This document shows positions 34,511 to 43,335 of a stretch of DNA of 64,000 bases, in pieces (the first letter of the stretch is position 1; every line of letters starts with the position of its first letter). Both the position numbers and the translations under genes were made by a program. Origin of the DNA: JAOUEA01 sp963825635 (GTDB lineage Bacteria; Actinomycetota; UBA4738; HRBIN12). The stretch covers positions 1,240,001 to 1,304,000 of the forward strand of contig CAWGTU010000001.1 of assembly GCA_963825635.1 (NCBI GenBank), given 5' to 3'. Below the pieces are notes generated by a model that did no database searches, was not told where the DNA came from, and was given only the letters and a program-made list of their open reading frames with translations.

Positions 34511-35077
34511 GTGAGCGTTTCCACGAACGACTTCAAGAACGGCATGACCCTCGAGCTCGACGGGGTGTTGTTCCAGATCATCGAGTTCCAGCACGTGAAA
34601 CCGGGCAAGGGCGGCGCCTTCGTGCGCACGAAGCTCCGCAACGTGAAGACCGGGGCCGTGCTCGAGCGCACGTTCAACGCCGGCGTGAAGGTCGGGCTCG
34701 CGATCGTCGAGCGCAAGGACTTCCAGTACCTGTACCCGGATGGGGACGGGTTCGTCTTCATGGACCTGCAGACCTACGAGCAGGTGCACGTGCCGTCGGA
34801 GACGATGGGATCAGCGTCCGACTACCTCACCGAAGGCGGGACCGCCCAGCTCTCGATGCACGAAGGGGTCCCGATCGCGGTCGACCTGCCTGCGTCGCTG
34901 GTGTTGGCGATCACGAAGTGCGACCCGGGGGTGAAGGGCGACACCCGCACCGGTGCCTTGAAGCCCGCGACCCTCGAGACTGGCGTGGTCGTGAACGTGC
35001 CGCTCTTCGTCGAGGAGGGCGAGCGCATCAAGGTCGACACCCGCAGCGGCGAGTACATGGAACGCGTGAAGGTCTGA
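34511..35077 (+). CDS. efp: Elongation factor P
   Basis: Rescues ribosomes stalled at polyproline. 188 residues. Domain I has the loop HVKPGKGGAFVRTKLRN, whose tip lysine is the usual modification site; domain II/III follow to the conserved KVDTRSGEYMERV. GTG 34511 is the start matching family N-termini (STNDFKNGMTLELDG); the nearest ribosome-binding site (GGGAG) is about 11 bases away. Confidence 0.96.
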   Translation: MSVSTNDFKNGMTLELDGVLFQIIEFQHVKPGKGGAFVRTKLRNVKTGAVLERTFNAGVKVGLAIVERKDFQYLYPDGDGFVFMDLQTYEQVHVPSETMGSASDYLTEGGTAQLSMHEGVPIAVDLPASLVLAITKCDPGVKGDTRTGALKPATLETGVVVNVPLFVEEGERIKVDTRSGEYMERVKV

Positions 35078-35105
35078 CGAGCGGTGCAACGCCGGTGACG
35101 CGACG

Positions 35106-35495
35106 ATGAGCACCCGCCGTCAGGCACGGCGCGTGGCGATCGACATCCTGTACCAGTCCGACGTGACCGGGGACGATGCCGAGCTTGCCCTCGAGTCGTG
35201 GCTGGATGTCGGACGCGAGGTGCCCCCGTTCGCGCGGGAGCTGGTCCGCGGGGTCGTCGAGCACGGACCCGGCATCGATCTGTTGCTCGAGGAGCACGCG
35301 GAGGGGTGGACGGTTGCGCGCATGGCCGCCCTCGATCGGACGATCCTGAGGGTCGCCGTAGAGGAACTGTGCTACCGCGACGACGTGCCCGATTCGGTCG
35401 CGATCAGCGAGGCGGTCGAGTCCGCGTCGGCGCTCTCCGCCGATGAGTCGAAGGCGTTCGTGAACGGCATCCTTGGCAGGATCGCCCGGGGGTGA
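35106..35495 (+). CDS. nusB: Transcription antitermination factor NusB
   Basis: 129-residue all-helical RNA-binding protein for rRNA antitermination. RQARRVAIDILYQSD at the N-terminus and DRTILRVAVEELCY, VAISEAVESASALSADESKAFVNGILGRIA at the C-terminus are the NusB pattern. Follows efp by 28 bases; the order efp-nusB is classic. Confidence 0.95.
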   Translation: MSTRRQARRVAIDILYQSDVTGDDAELALESWLDVGREVPPFARELVRGVVEHGPGIDLLLEEHAEGWTVARMAALDRTILRVAVEELCYRDDVPDSVAISEAVESASALSADESKAFVNGILGRIARG

Positions 35496-35516
35496 TCGCG
35501 ACACCCTCGGCTGGAG

Positions 35517-35720
35517 TCAGGCCTGGGTCGCGGGCGGGTCGGTCGGCTCGGCCGGCCGTGGCGTCGGCGTGGCCGCGTCGGCGTCCTCTTGGTCGCCTTC
35601 CTTGAGGCCCTTCTTGAACTCGCCCGACGAGCGGCCGAGGTTGCGGGCGATCTCGGGGAGCTTGGTCGCGCCGAAGATCACGGCGATGGCCACGATGCCC
35701 ACGATGATCCACTCATTCAT
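35517..35720 (-). CDS. tatA: Sec-independent translocase protein TatA/TatE
   Basis: 67 residues on the minus strand, convergent with nusB (21-base gap). One membrane helix with MNEWIIVGIVAIAVIFGATKLPEIAR (shown here in part: helix WIIVGIVAIAVIFG), then the hinge KLPEIARNLGRSSGEFKKG and an acidic/Pro/Thr tail: canonical TatA. A strong ribosome-binding site GGAAGGAAG precedes the ATG on that strand. tatC is not in the window. It is the only convincing minus-strand gene here. Confidence 0.93.
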   Translation of the reverse strand: MNEWIIVGIVAIAVIFGATKLPEIARNLGRSSGEFKKGLKEGDQEDADAATPTPRPAEPTDPPATQA

Positions 35721-35752
35721 GCGGTTGCACTTCCTTCCCGATGTGCGGCTGC

Positions 35753-35797
35753 GACCCTCGGGGAGTGGGTCGACCGCGCCAGTCTACGCCGAGGGTC
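35753..35797 (-). promoter_or_regulatory. tatA promoter region: -10 box (TAGACT) within a 9-base inverted repeat
   Basis: On the minus strand TAGACT (plus 35781-35786) lies about 60 bases before the tatA start. GACCCTCGG (35753-35761) and CCGAGGGTC (35789-35797) form a perfect inverted repeat with a 27-base spacer that brackets the box, so an operator is possible. Confidence 0.4.
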
Positions 35798-35819
35798 ATG
35801 CGATGGCCACGAACGCTCG

Positions 35820-35849
35820 TTGCCCCCGCCGTCGAACGCCCGCTATGCT
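35820..35849 (+). promoter_or_regulatory. pyr operon promoter (TTGCCC, 18-base spacer, TATGCT)
   Basis: TTGCCC at 35820-35825 and TATGCT at 35844-35849 are spaced by 18 bases. Transcription from about 35856 would carry the PyrR-binding element and the upstream ORF. It is back to back with the tatA promoter. Confidence 0.6.
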
Positions 35850-35862
35850 CGGGGGCGAAGGG

Positions 35863-35903
35863 CTTCCCCCTTTAAGTCCGGTCCCGCGAGGCCGGGAAGG
35901 GAG
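35863..35903 (+). promoter_or_regulatory. PyrR-binding RNA element of the pyr operon leader
   Basis: A hairpin with the PyrR anti-attenuator/binding-loop pattern: lower stem CTTCCC (35863-35868) with GGGAAG (35894-35899), the internal CUUUAA segment, and the terminal GG-UCC-CGCG-AGG-CC loop (35880-35893) with the conserved UCC and GAGG. The 3' arm contains AAGGGAG (35897-35903), the ribosome-binding site of the next ORF. UMP-bound PyrR should stabilise the hairpin and hide that site, i.e. translational repression as described in mycobacteria, not transcription attenuation; no terminator hairpin is seen. Confidence 0.8.
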
Positions 35904-35912
35904 CAACGGAAC

Positions 35913-35993
35913 ATGCTGCACGACATCGGCCGCGCCTCCTCGCACGCTCGGGGAGGCGTTCTCGTACACGAGCGCACGAGGACGGTCGCGTGA
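35913..35993 (+). CDS. 26-codon upstream ORF (pyr leader peptide)
   Basis: ATG 35913 is 9 bases after AAGGGAG in the PyrR hairpin. The 26-residue reading frame (MLHDIGRASSHARGG...RTVA) has 22 of 26 codons ending in G or C, like real genes here, and its TGA (35991-35993) overlaps the pyrR GTG (35990-35992). This suggests translational coupling, passing PyrR repression to pyrR. pyrR also has its own possible ribosome-binding site GAGGA at 35978-35982. Confidence 0.55.
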   Translation: MLHDIGRASSHARGGVLVHERTRTVA

Positions 35994-36550
35994 GCGTCGC
36001 CGGTACGCTGCTCGACGCTGACGACATCCGGCGCGCGCTGACGCGCATCGCCCACGAGATCATCGAGCGCGACAAGGGTGCCGCCGACGTGGTGCTCGTC
36101 GGTATCGCGAACCGCGGCGACCATCTCGCGCGACGCCTCGCGGCCGAGATCGAACGCATCGAGGGGACGCACGTCCCGGTCGGGGTGCTCGACATCACGT
36201 TCTACCGTGACGACATCGGCCTGCGCGCAGAGGCCCCCGAGGTGCACGAGACACGCATCGGCATCGACATCTCCGGGCGCACGGTGGTGCTCGTCGACGA
36301 CGTGCTCTTCACCGGCCGCACGATCAGGGCGGCGATGGACGCCCTCATCGACTTCGGCCGCCCCGATCGCATCCGCCTGGCAGTGCTGGTGGACCGGGGC
36401 CACCGTGAGCTGCCGATCCGTGCCGACTTCGTCGGCAAGAACGTGCCCACCCGTCGCGATGACGACGTCCGCGTGCACGTGCGGGAGCTCGACGGCGACG
36501 ACGCCGTGACCGTGCAGGAAGCCACCGCGATCCAGGAGGTGCACCGATGA
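35990..36550 (+). CDS. pyrR: Pyrimidine operon regulator PyrR / uracil phosphoribosyltransferase-like
   Basis: RNA-binding regulator that senses UMP and binds the leader hairpin. 186 residues with the type I PRTase fold: VVLVGIANRGDHLARRLA, basic RNA-binding face, DITFYRDDIG, PRPP loop VVLVDDVLFTGRTIRAA, and LVDRGHRELPIRADFVGKN, all PyrR signatures. First major gene of pyrR-B-C-carA-carB-pyrK-D-F; overlaps pyrB by ATGA. Confidence 0.96.
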   Translation: MSVAGTLLDADDIRRALTRIAHEIIERDKGAADVVLVGIANRGDHLARRLAAEIERIEGTHVPVGVLDITFYRDDIGLRAEAPEVHETRIGIDISGRTVVLVDDVLFTGRTIRAAMDALIDFGRPDRIRLAVLVDRGHRELPIRADFVGKNVPTRRDDDVRVHVRELDGDDAVTVQEATAIQEVHR

Positions 36551-37509
36551 ACCGGCACGTGCTCTCGATGCACGACCTGACCGCCGATGACGTGACGCGC
36601 GTGCTCGACACGGCGGAGTCCTTCCGCGAGGTGGGGACCCGCGTGATCAAGAAGGTGCCTGCCCTGCGCGGGCGGACGGTCGTGAACTTCTTCCTGGAGA
36701 ACTCCACGAGGACCCGCATCTCCTTCGAGCTGGCAGCCAAGCGGCTCTCGGCCGACGTGATCAACTTCTCGGCGGGCGGATCGAGCGTCTCCAAGGGCGA
36801 GAGCCTGAAGGACACGGCGCTCACGTTGCAGGCGATGGGGGCCGACGCCATCGTGATCAGGCATTCGTCGAGTGGCTCGCCGCTGCAACTCACGAAGTGG
36901 GTCGAGGGGCACGTGCTGAACGCCGGTGACGGCACGCACGAGCACCCCACGCAGGCCCTGCTCGATCTCTACACGATGCGGGAGAAGCTCGGGCGTCTCG
37001 AGGGGCTGAGGGTCGCGATCGTCGGCGACGTGCTGCACTCCAGGGTCGCGCGCTCCCTCAGCTTCGGGCTCGTGACGATGGGCGCCGACGTCACGTTGAT
37101 CGGACCCCCGACGCTGATCCCGCCGGACGCGCCGACGTGGGGCGTGCAGGTGAGCTATGACCTCGACGCCGTGATCCCGAAGCTGGACGTCTGCTACATG
37201 CTGCGGGTGCAGAGGGAGCGCCAGCGCCTCGAGTACTTCCCGAGCGTGCGTGAGTACAACCGGTTGTTCGGGCTCACCGGCGCGCGCGCCGGTGTCTTGC
37301 CCGAAGGCTCGTTGATCATGCACCCGGGCCCCATGAACCGGGGGGTGGAGATCGACTCCGACGTTGCCGACCTGCCCCAGTCGGTGATCGAGGAACAGGT
37401 CACGAACGGCATCGCGGTGCGCATGTCGCTGCTCTACCTGCTGCTGGGGAGCGGAGGGGTCGTGGGCGCGGGTGGGCAGGCCGGGCCGGGGGAGGTGGCC
37501 CGTGCCTGA
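36547..37509 (+). CDS. pyrB: Aspartate carbamoyltransferase catalytic subunit
   Basis: Forms carbamoyl-aspartate. Carbamoyl-phosphate loop ENSTRTRISFELAAKRL, SSVSKGESLKDTA, HPTQALLDLYTM, and the aspartate-binding MLRVQRERQ and HPGPMNRGVEI are present. 320 residues. No pyrI regulatory subunit; the pyrC-like partner lies next. The last 15 residues are Gly-rich and overlap pyrC. Confidence 0.96.
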   Translation: MNRHVLSMHDLTADDVTRVLDTAESFREVGTRVIKKVPALRGRTVVNFFLENSTRTRISFELAAKRLSADVINFSAGGSSVSKGESLKDTALTLQAMGADAIVIRHSSSGSPLQLTKWVEGHVLNAGDGTHEHPTQALLDLYTMREKLGRLEGLRVAIVGDVLHSRVARSLSFGLVTMGADVTLIGPPTLIPPDAPTWGVQVSYDLDAVIPKLDVCYMLRVQRERQRLEYFPSVREYNRLFGLTGARAGVLPEGSLIMHPGPMNRGVEIDSDVADLPQSVIEEQVTNGIAVRMSLLYLLLGSGGVVGAGGQAGPGEVARA

Positions 37510-38806
37510 GGCGCTGCTGCTGCGAGGGGCGCGGGTGATCGACGCCGCCGCGTCGACCGACGTCCACGCCGACGTGCTCGTCGCCGAGGGTCGGATCGAC
37601 GCGGTGGGTCCGGGCCTCGATCCGAAGGGCGCTGAGGTGCTGGATTGCCGGGGGCTCGTGCTCGCTCCCGGTCTCGTGGATCTCCACACCCATCTGCGTG
37701 AGCCGGGGTTCGAGTACAAGGAGACGATCGCGAGCGGAACCCGCGCCGCCGCCGCGGGAGGGTTCACGGCGGTCTCGTCGATGGCCAACACGGAACCCGT
37801 CACCGATCACGCGGGCATCGTGGCCGAGATCCGTGACAAGGCCGCCGACGCGGGCCTCGCCGACGTCTTCCCGGTCGGCGCCATCACGAAGGGCCTCGCC
37901 GGCGAGTCGATGGCCGAGCTCGGGGAGATGGTCGAGGCCGGCGTGCGGGTGTTCAGCGACGACGGCAACTGCGTGCCCACCGCGCGCATGCTGCGCAACG
38001 CCCTCGTGTACGCCAAGGCGTTCCCGGCCGAGGTCGTGATCGCGGATCACTGCGAGGACCCGTCGCTCGTGGCCGGCGGGCACATGCACGAGGGCGTGCA
38101 TTCGTCCTCACTGGGCCTGGCGGGACGGCCGGGGGAGGCCGAGGAGATCATCGTCGCTCGCGACCTCGCGGTCGCGCGTGCGAGCGGCGGCCGTATCCAC
38201 ATCTGCCACGTCTCGAGCGCGCCGGCGGTCGAGCTGATCCGCCGCGCCAAGCACGACGGCGTGCGGGTCACGGCGGAGGTGACGCCCCACCACCTCGTCT
38301 TCACCGACGACGACCTCGTGGGGTACGACACGAACTGCAAGGTGAACCCTCCGCTGCGCACGGCCGAGGATCGCGAGGCGCTGCGGGCCGGCCTCGCCGA
38401 CGGCACGATCGACGTGATCGCCACCGACCATGCGCCGCACGCGGTGGAGGAGAAGGAATCCGAGTTCGATCTCGCACCACCGGGCACGATCGGCCTCGAG
38501 ACCGCTCTGGCGGCGGTGCTCACTCACCTCGTCGATCCGGGCACCCTGTCGCTGCCTCGCGCGATCGAGGCGATGTCGGCCGCGCCCGCCCGCATCCTGG
38601 GCGCCCCCGGGCATGGCGGGGCGATCGAGGTGGGCGGGCCGGCGAACCTCGTGGTCTTCGACCCGGCCGAGCGATGGCTCGTCGAGCCGCCGTTCGCGTC
38701 GAAGGCTCGCAACAGCGCCTTCACCGGCCACGAGCTCACGGGCAGGATCCGGCACACGATGCTGCGAGGACAGCTCACCGTCGCCGACGGGAAGGTGCGT
38801 GACTAG
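37502..38806 (+). CDS. pyrC: Dihydroorotase (type I amidohydrolase)
   Basis: Closes carbamoyl-aspartate to dihydroorotate. Metal motif DLHTHLREPGFEYKET, GTRAAAAGGFTAV, later His ligands in IADHCED and ICHVSSAPAVELI, and catalytic Asp in TDHAPHAVEEKE: an active type I enzyme. GTG 37502 has GGGGGAGG at 37488-37495 and lies in the end of pyrB. 434 residues. Confidence 0.95.
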   Translation: MPEALLLRGARVIDAAASTDVHADVLVAEGRIDAVGPGLDPKGAEVLDCRGLVLAPGLVDLHTHLREPGFEYKETIASGTRAAAAGGFTAVSSMANTEPVTDHAGIVAEIRDKAADAGLADVFPVGAITKGLAGESMAELGEMVEAGVRVFSDDGNCVPTARMLRNALVYAKAFPAEVVIADHCEDPSLVAGGHMHEGVHSSSLGLAGRPGEAEEIIVARDLAVARASGGRIHICHVSSAPAVELIRRAKHDGVRVTAEVTPHHLVFTDDDLVGYDTNCKVNPPLRTAEDREALRAGLADGTIDVIATDHAPHAVEEKESEFDLAPPGTIGLETALAAVLTHLVDPGTLSLPRAIEAMSAAPARILGAPGHGGAIEVGGPANLVVFDPAERWLVEPPFASKARNSAFTGHELTGRIRHTMLRGQLTVADGKVRD

Positions 38807-40000
38807 ATGGTCCTGACGGGCCCCCGCTCGGTGCGCCGGCCCGTCCGCGGCCCCGACGCCGTGCTGGTGCTGGAGGACGGCAGCGCCTTCCACGGCACGG
38901 CCTTCGGCGCCGAGGGGGAGTCCTTCGGCGAAGCCGTCTTCAACACCGGCATGACCGGCTATCAAGAGGTGCTCACCGATCCGTCGTACGCGGGGCAGAT
39001 CGTGGTGATGACCTCGCCGCATCAAGGCAACTACGGGATGAACCACGAGGATCCGGAGTCCGTGGCGATCCAGGTCGCGGGGTTCGCGGTGCGCGAGTCG
39101 TCGCGGCGCGCCTCGTCCTGGCGATCGGAGTCGACGCTGGCCGAGGCACTGTCGAGGTCCGGGGTCACCGGGATCGAGGGCATCGACACGCGTCGGCTCA
39201 CCCGCCTCCTCCGCGAGCGGGGCTCGATGAGGGCGGTGGTCTCGACCGTGGATCTCGTCCCCGAGTCACTCACCGAACGCGTGCGCGCCATGCCGGGGAT
39301 GGCCGGCGCCGACCTCGCCGCCGGCGTCAGCTCGGCATCGGTCTACGAGGGCCGGGATCTGGTGGGGTCGGCCACCACCGATCTCGGCCGAGTCTTCAGG
39401 GTCGCGGCGTACGACTTCGGCATGAAGCGCACCATCCTGCGGCGGCTCGCCGCGAGCGGCATCGAGGCGACCGTCTTCCCGGCCCACACCCCCTCCGCCG
39501 AGATCGCCTCGGGAGGCTACGACGGGGTGTTCCTCTCGAACGGTCCCGGCGATCCGGCGGCGACGACGTACGGCATCGACGCGACCCGGACCCTGCTTGG
39601 CAAGGTACCCGTGTTCGGCATCTGCCTCGGTCACCAGCTGCTCGGGCAGGCGCTCGGCGGACGGACGTACAAGATGCCGTTCGGTCACCGAGGGGTGAAC
39701 CAACCCGTGAAGAACGTGCAGACGGGGGCCATCGAGATCACGAGCCACAACCACGGTTTCGCGGTCGACCCCCTCGGGTGGGAGCGCGGTGCGGACGGGA
39801 CGGCGAGGAGCGACCGCGGACGCGTCGCCTTGACCCACTGGAACCTCAACGACGGAACGCTGGAGGGCCTGCGATGCCTCGACGTGCCGGCGTTCAGCGT
39901 GCAGTACCACCCGGAGGCCGCGCCCGGCCCGCACGACTCCCGGTACCTCTTCGACGAGTTCCGTCGGCTCATGGCCGGCGGCCAGGAGAGTGGGTCCTGA
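38807..40000 (+). CDS. carA: Carbamoyl phosphate synthase small subunit
   Basis: Glutamine amidotransferase feeding ammonia to CarB. N-terminal domain (FGEAVFNTGMTGYQEVLTDP) and class I glutaminase with the Cys nucleophile in FGICLGHQLLGQALGG and His/Glu in QYHPEAAPGPHDS; FLSNGPGDPA is also typical. 397 residues; starts directly after the pyrC stop and overlaps carB by TGATG. Confidence 0.96.
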   Translation: MVLTGPRSVRRPVRGPDAVLVLEDGSAFHGTAFGAEGESFGEAVFNTGMTGYQEVLTDPSYAGQIVVMTSPHQGNYGMNHEDPESVAIQVAGFAVRESSRRASSWRSESTLAEALSRSGVTGIEGIDTRRLTRLLRERGSMRAVVSTVDLVPESLTERVRAMPGMAGADLAAGVSSASVYEGRDLVGSATTDLGRVFRVAAYDFGMKRTILRRLAASGIEATVFPAHTPSAEIASGGYDGVFLSNGPGDPAATTYGIDATRTLLGKVPVFGICLGHQLLGQALGGRTYKMPFGHRGVNQPVKNVQTGAIEITSHNHGFAVDPLGWERGADGTARSDRGRVALTHWNLNDGTLEGLRCLDVPAFSVQYHPEAAPGPHDSRYLFDEFRRLMAGGQESGS

Positions 40001-43000
40001 TGCCGAGACGGACAGACCTCCACAAGATCATGGTGATCGGGTCGGGACCGATCGTGATCGGACAGGCCTGCGAGTTCGACTACTCGGGCACCCAGGCATG
40101 CAAGGTGCTGCGGCGCGAGGGCTTCGAGGTGGCCCTCGTGAACTCGAACCCGGCGACGATCATGACCGATCCCGAGTTCGCCGACCGCACGTACATCGAG
40201 CCGCTCACGCCGGCGTCGGTCCTCGCGATCTGCGAGCGGGAACGCCCCGACGCGCTGCTCCCCACGCTCGGAGGCCAGACCGCGCTGAACGTCGCCGTCG
40301 CGCTCGCGGAGTCGGGCGATCTCGACCGGCTCGGCATCACGCTGATCGGTGCCTCGCTCGAAGCGATCCACCGCGCCGAGGACCGGAGCGGCTTCAAGGA
40401 CGCGATGCTGAAGGCGGGGCTCGACGTGCCGAGGGCTGGCACCGCCACCACTCTCGATGAGGCGCTGGCGCTCGGAGAATCGATCGGGTACCCGCTGATC
40501 GTGCGGGCCTCGTTCACGATGGGTGGGGGCGGCAGCGGGTTCGCCGCCAATCGTCAGGAGCTCGCGACGCTCGCCGCACGCGGTCTCGAGGTCTCGCCGG
40601 TGTCCGAGATCCTCGTCGAGGAGTCGATCGCCGGCTGGAAGGAGTTCGAGCTGGAGGTGATGCGCGACGCTGACGACAACGGCGTCATCGTCTGCTCGAT
40701 CGAGAACCTCGACCCGATGGGGGTGCACACCGGCGACTCGATCACCGTCGCGCCGCAACAGACCTTGACCGACCGTGAGTATCAACAGATGCGCGATGCG
40801 GCGTTGCAAGTACTGCGCGTGATCGGCGTGGAGACCGGCGGCTCGAACGTGCAGTTCGCGGTCGATCCGGCGACCGGGCGGCAGGTGCTGATCGAGATGA
40901 ACCCCCGCGTGTCGCGCTCCAGCGCGCTCGCGTCGAAGGCGACCGGGTTCCCGATCGCGAAGATCGCCGCGCTGCTCGCCGTCGGTTACCGCCTGGACGA
41001 GATCGTGAACGACATCACGGGCGAGACCCCCGCATCGTTCGAACCGACGCTCGACTACGTGGTCGTGAAGGTGCCGCGGTTCGCGTTCGAGAAGTTCTCC
41101 GAAGCCGACCCACGCCTGACCTCGACGATGAAGTCCGTCGGGGAGGTCATGGCGATCGGCCGAACCTTCAAGGAGGCGCTCGGCAAGGCGTGGCGCGGCA
41201 TCGAGAAGACAGGATTCGACCTCGGCGGTGAGGACGTCTCGGGGCGGTGGCCGGCGGGGGCGGACGACCTTCTGGCGACGCTCGGCGTCGCCACCGAGCA
41301 ACGCCTGCACCTGGTCGAACGAGCGCTCCACGCCGGGCACGGCGTCGAGGATGTCGCGGCCGCCTCCCGCATCGATCCCTGGTTCATCGAGCAGATCGCT
41401 GAGGTCGTCGACGAGGCCGACGCGGTTCGAGGACGGCCACTGTCGACGCTGACCGCTCGCGAGCTGTGCCATGCCAAACGGGGCGGGCTGTCCGATGCGC
41501 GCCTCGCCGTGCTGACGGGCGCGACCGAGGCCACGGTTCGCCGTCACCGCGACGCTCTGGGCGTCGCGCCCGTCTTCAAGACCGTCGACACCTGCGCGGG
41601 GGAGTTCCCTGCCCGCACGCCCTACCACTTCTCGACCTACGAGCAGGAAGACGAGGTGGCGCCGGCGGTCCGGCCTCGCGTCGTGATCCTCGGCGCCGGT
41701 CCGAACCGGATCGGCCAGGGCATCGAGTTCGACTACGCATGCGTGCACGCCGCGTTCGCCCTGGAGATGGCCGGGTTCGAGTCGGTGATGGTGAACTCCA
41801 ACCCCGAGACCGTCTCGACCGACTACGACACCTCGAGCAGGCTCTACTTCGAGCCGCTCTCGCCCGAGGACGCGCTGGCGGTCTGCCGTGCCGAGCAGCC
41901 GGTGGGCGTGATCGCGCAGCTCGGCGGCCAGACACCGCTGCGGCTCGCCCGCATCCTGAGCGACGAGGGCTTCCACGTCCTCGGCACGTCGCCCGACGCC
42001 ATCGACCTGGCCGAGGACCGCGGGAAGTTCGCAGCGATCCTCGCGGAGCTCGAGATCCCCGCACCCCCCCACGGCGAGGCCCGAACCATCGAGGAGGCGC
42101 GCGAGGTCGCCCGGCGCATCGGCTACCCGGTCGTGGTGCGGCCGTCGTACGTGCTCGGGGGGCGTGCGATGGAGATCGTCTACGACGACGAGGAGCTCGA
42201 GACCTTCGTCCGGACCGCGGCGGCCGCCTCGCCCGACCATCCGGTGCTCGTCGATCGGTTCCTGGAAGGTGCGATCGAGATCGACGTCGACGCCGTCTCC
42301 GATGCCACGGGCGACGTGTTCGTCGGCGGGGTGATGGAGCACATCGAGGAGGCCGGGGTGCATTCGGGCGACTCGAGCTGTCAGATCCCGCCCGCCACCC
42401 TCTCCGACGAGGAGCTCGACACGATCGAGGACATCACGCGCACGCTCGCCCGGCGCCTCGGCGTAGTGGGCCTGCTGAACCTGCAGCTGGCGGTGAAGGA
42501 CGAGCGGATCTGGGTGATCGAGGCGAACCCGCGAGCCTCGCGCACGGTCCCGTTCGTCTCGAAGGTGATCGGGGTCTCGCTGGCCCGGGTCGCGACGTGG
42601 GTGCTCACCGGGCGCACGCTCGCCGAACTGGGGGCCGACGGCACCCTGCCCGCCGATCCCCACCACTATCGTCACCTTTCACACACGAGCGTGAAGGCGG
42701 CGGTCCTGCCGTTCGGAAGGTTCCCCGGTGTCGATACCGTGCTCGGCCCCGAGATGAAGTCCACGGGTGAGGTCATGGGTGTCGATGCCGATTCCGGCAT
42801 GGCCCTCGCGAAGGCGATGGTCGCGGCGGGTCACGCACTGCCGACCGGTGGCACCGTCTTCGTGAGCGTGGCCAACCGTGACAAGCGGGCGATCGTGTTC
42901 CCGGTCAAACGCCTCGCCGACCTCGGATTCCGGCTCGTGGCGACGGGCGGGACGGCGGGGGTCCTGCAGCGTGCCGGTATCGCCGTGGAGCGGGTCGCGA

Positions 43001-43335
43001 AGATGAGCGAAGGCCCCGACAACGTGGGGGAGATGATCAGGGGGGGCCGCATCGATCTCGTGATCAACACGCCCTTCGGACGAGGCCCCCGGACCGACGG
43101 GTACTTCATCCGTACGGCGGCCGCGAGTGCCGGCGTCCCGTGCGTCACGACCCTGCCGGGCGTGTTCGCCGCGGTACGGGGCGTCGAGGCACTGCTCGGC
43201 CCCCCGACCGAGCCGCGGTCGATCCAGGAGTACCATGCCGAGGCCATGGCCGAGCCGATGCAGGGGCGCCTCACGTTCGACCAGGTCACGGCCACCACGA
43301 TCTCGGGCACGATCGCGGGGGAGCCGCCGGCGTGA
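40000..43335 (+). CDS. carB: Carbamoyl phosphate synthase large subunit
   Basis: 1111 residues. Two homologous ATP-grasp halves: GSGPIVIGQACEFDYSGTQA and SFTMGGGGSGFA in the first, GAGPNRIGQGIEFDYACVHA and SYVLGGRAMEIVY in the second; oligomerisation domain between; C-terminal allosteric MGS-like domain (NRDKRAIVFPVKRLADLGF, TGGTAGVLQRAGI, INTPFG). Catalyses two phosphorylations and carbamate formation for pyrimidines and arginine. ATG 40000 matches the family start MPRRTDLHKIMVIGSGP. Confidence 0.97.
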   Translation: MPRRTDLHKIMVIGSGPIVIGQACEFDYSGTQACKVLRREGFEVALVNSNPATIMTDPEFADRTYIEPLTPASVLAICERERPDALLPTLGGQTALNVAVALAESGDLDRLGITLIGASLEAIHRAEDRSGFKDAMLKAGLDVPRAGTATTLDEALALGESIGYPLIVRASFTMGGGGSGFAANRQELATLAARGLEVSPVSEILVEESIAGWKEFELEVMRDADDNGVIVCSIENLDPMGVHTGDSITVAPQQTLTDREYQQMRDAALQVLRVIGVETGGSNVQFAVDPATGRQVLIEMNPRVSRSSALASKATGFPIAKIAALLAVGYRLDEIVNDITGETPASFEPTLDYVVVKVPRFAFEKFSEADPRLTSTMKSVGEVMAIGRTFKEALGKAWRGIEKTGFDLGGEDVSGRWPAGADDLLATLGVATEQRLHLVERALHAGHGVEDVAAASRIDPWFIEQIAEVVDEADAVRGRPLSTLTARELCHAKRGGLSDARLAVLTGATEATVRRHRDALGVAPVFKTVDTCAGEFPARTPYHFSTYEQEDEVAPAVRPRVVILGAGPNRIGQGIEFDYACVHAAFALEMAGFESVMVNSNPETVSTDYDTSSRLYFEPLSPEDALAVCRAEQPVGVIAQLGGQTPLRLARILSDEGFHVLGTSPDAIDLAEDRGKFAAILAELEIPAPPHGEARTIEEAREVARRIGYPVVVRPSYVLGGRAMEIVYDDEELETFVRTAAAASPDHPVLVDRFLEGAIEIDVDAVSDATGDVFVGGVMEHIEEAGVHSGDSSCQIPPATLSDEELDTIEDITRTLARRLGVVGLLNLQLAVKDERIWVIEANPRASRTVPFVSKVIGVSLARVATWVLTGRTLAELGADGTLPADPHHYRHLSHTSVKAAVLPFGRFPGVDTVLGPEMKSTGEVMGVDADSGMALAKAMVAAGHALPTGGTVFVSVANRDKRAIVFPVKRLADLGFRLVATGGTAGVLQRAGIAVERVAKMSEGPDNVGEMIRGGRIDLVINTPFGRGPRTDGYFIRTAAASAGVPCVTTLPGVFAAVRGVEALLGPPTEPRSIQEYHAEAMAEPMQGRLTFDQVTATTISGTIAGEPPA

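Noticed and set aside
39685..42675. 996-codon open frame on the minus strand opposite carA and carB
   Set aside because: It is the antisense shadow of conserved carB; long opposite frames are expected at this G/C bias and it shows no recognisable domain.
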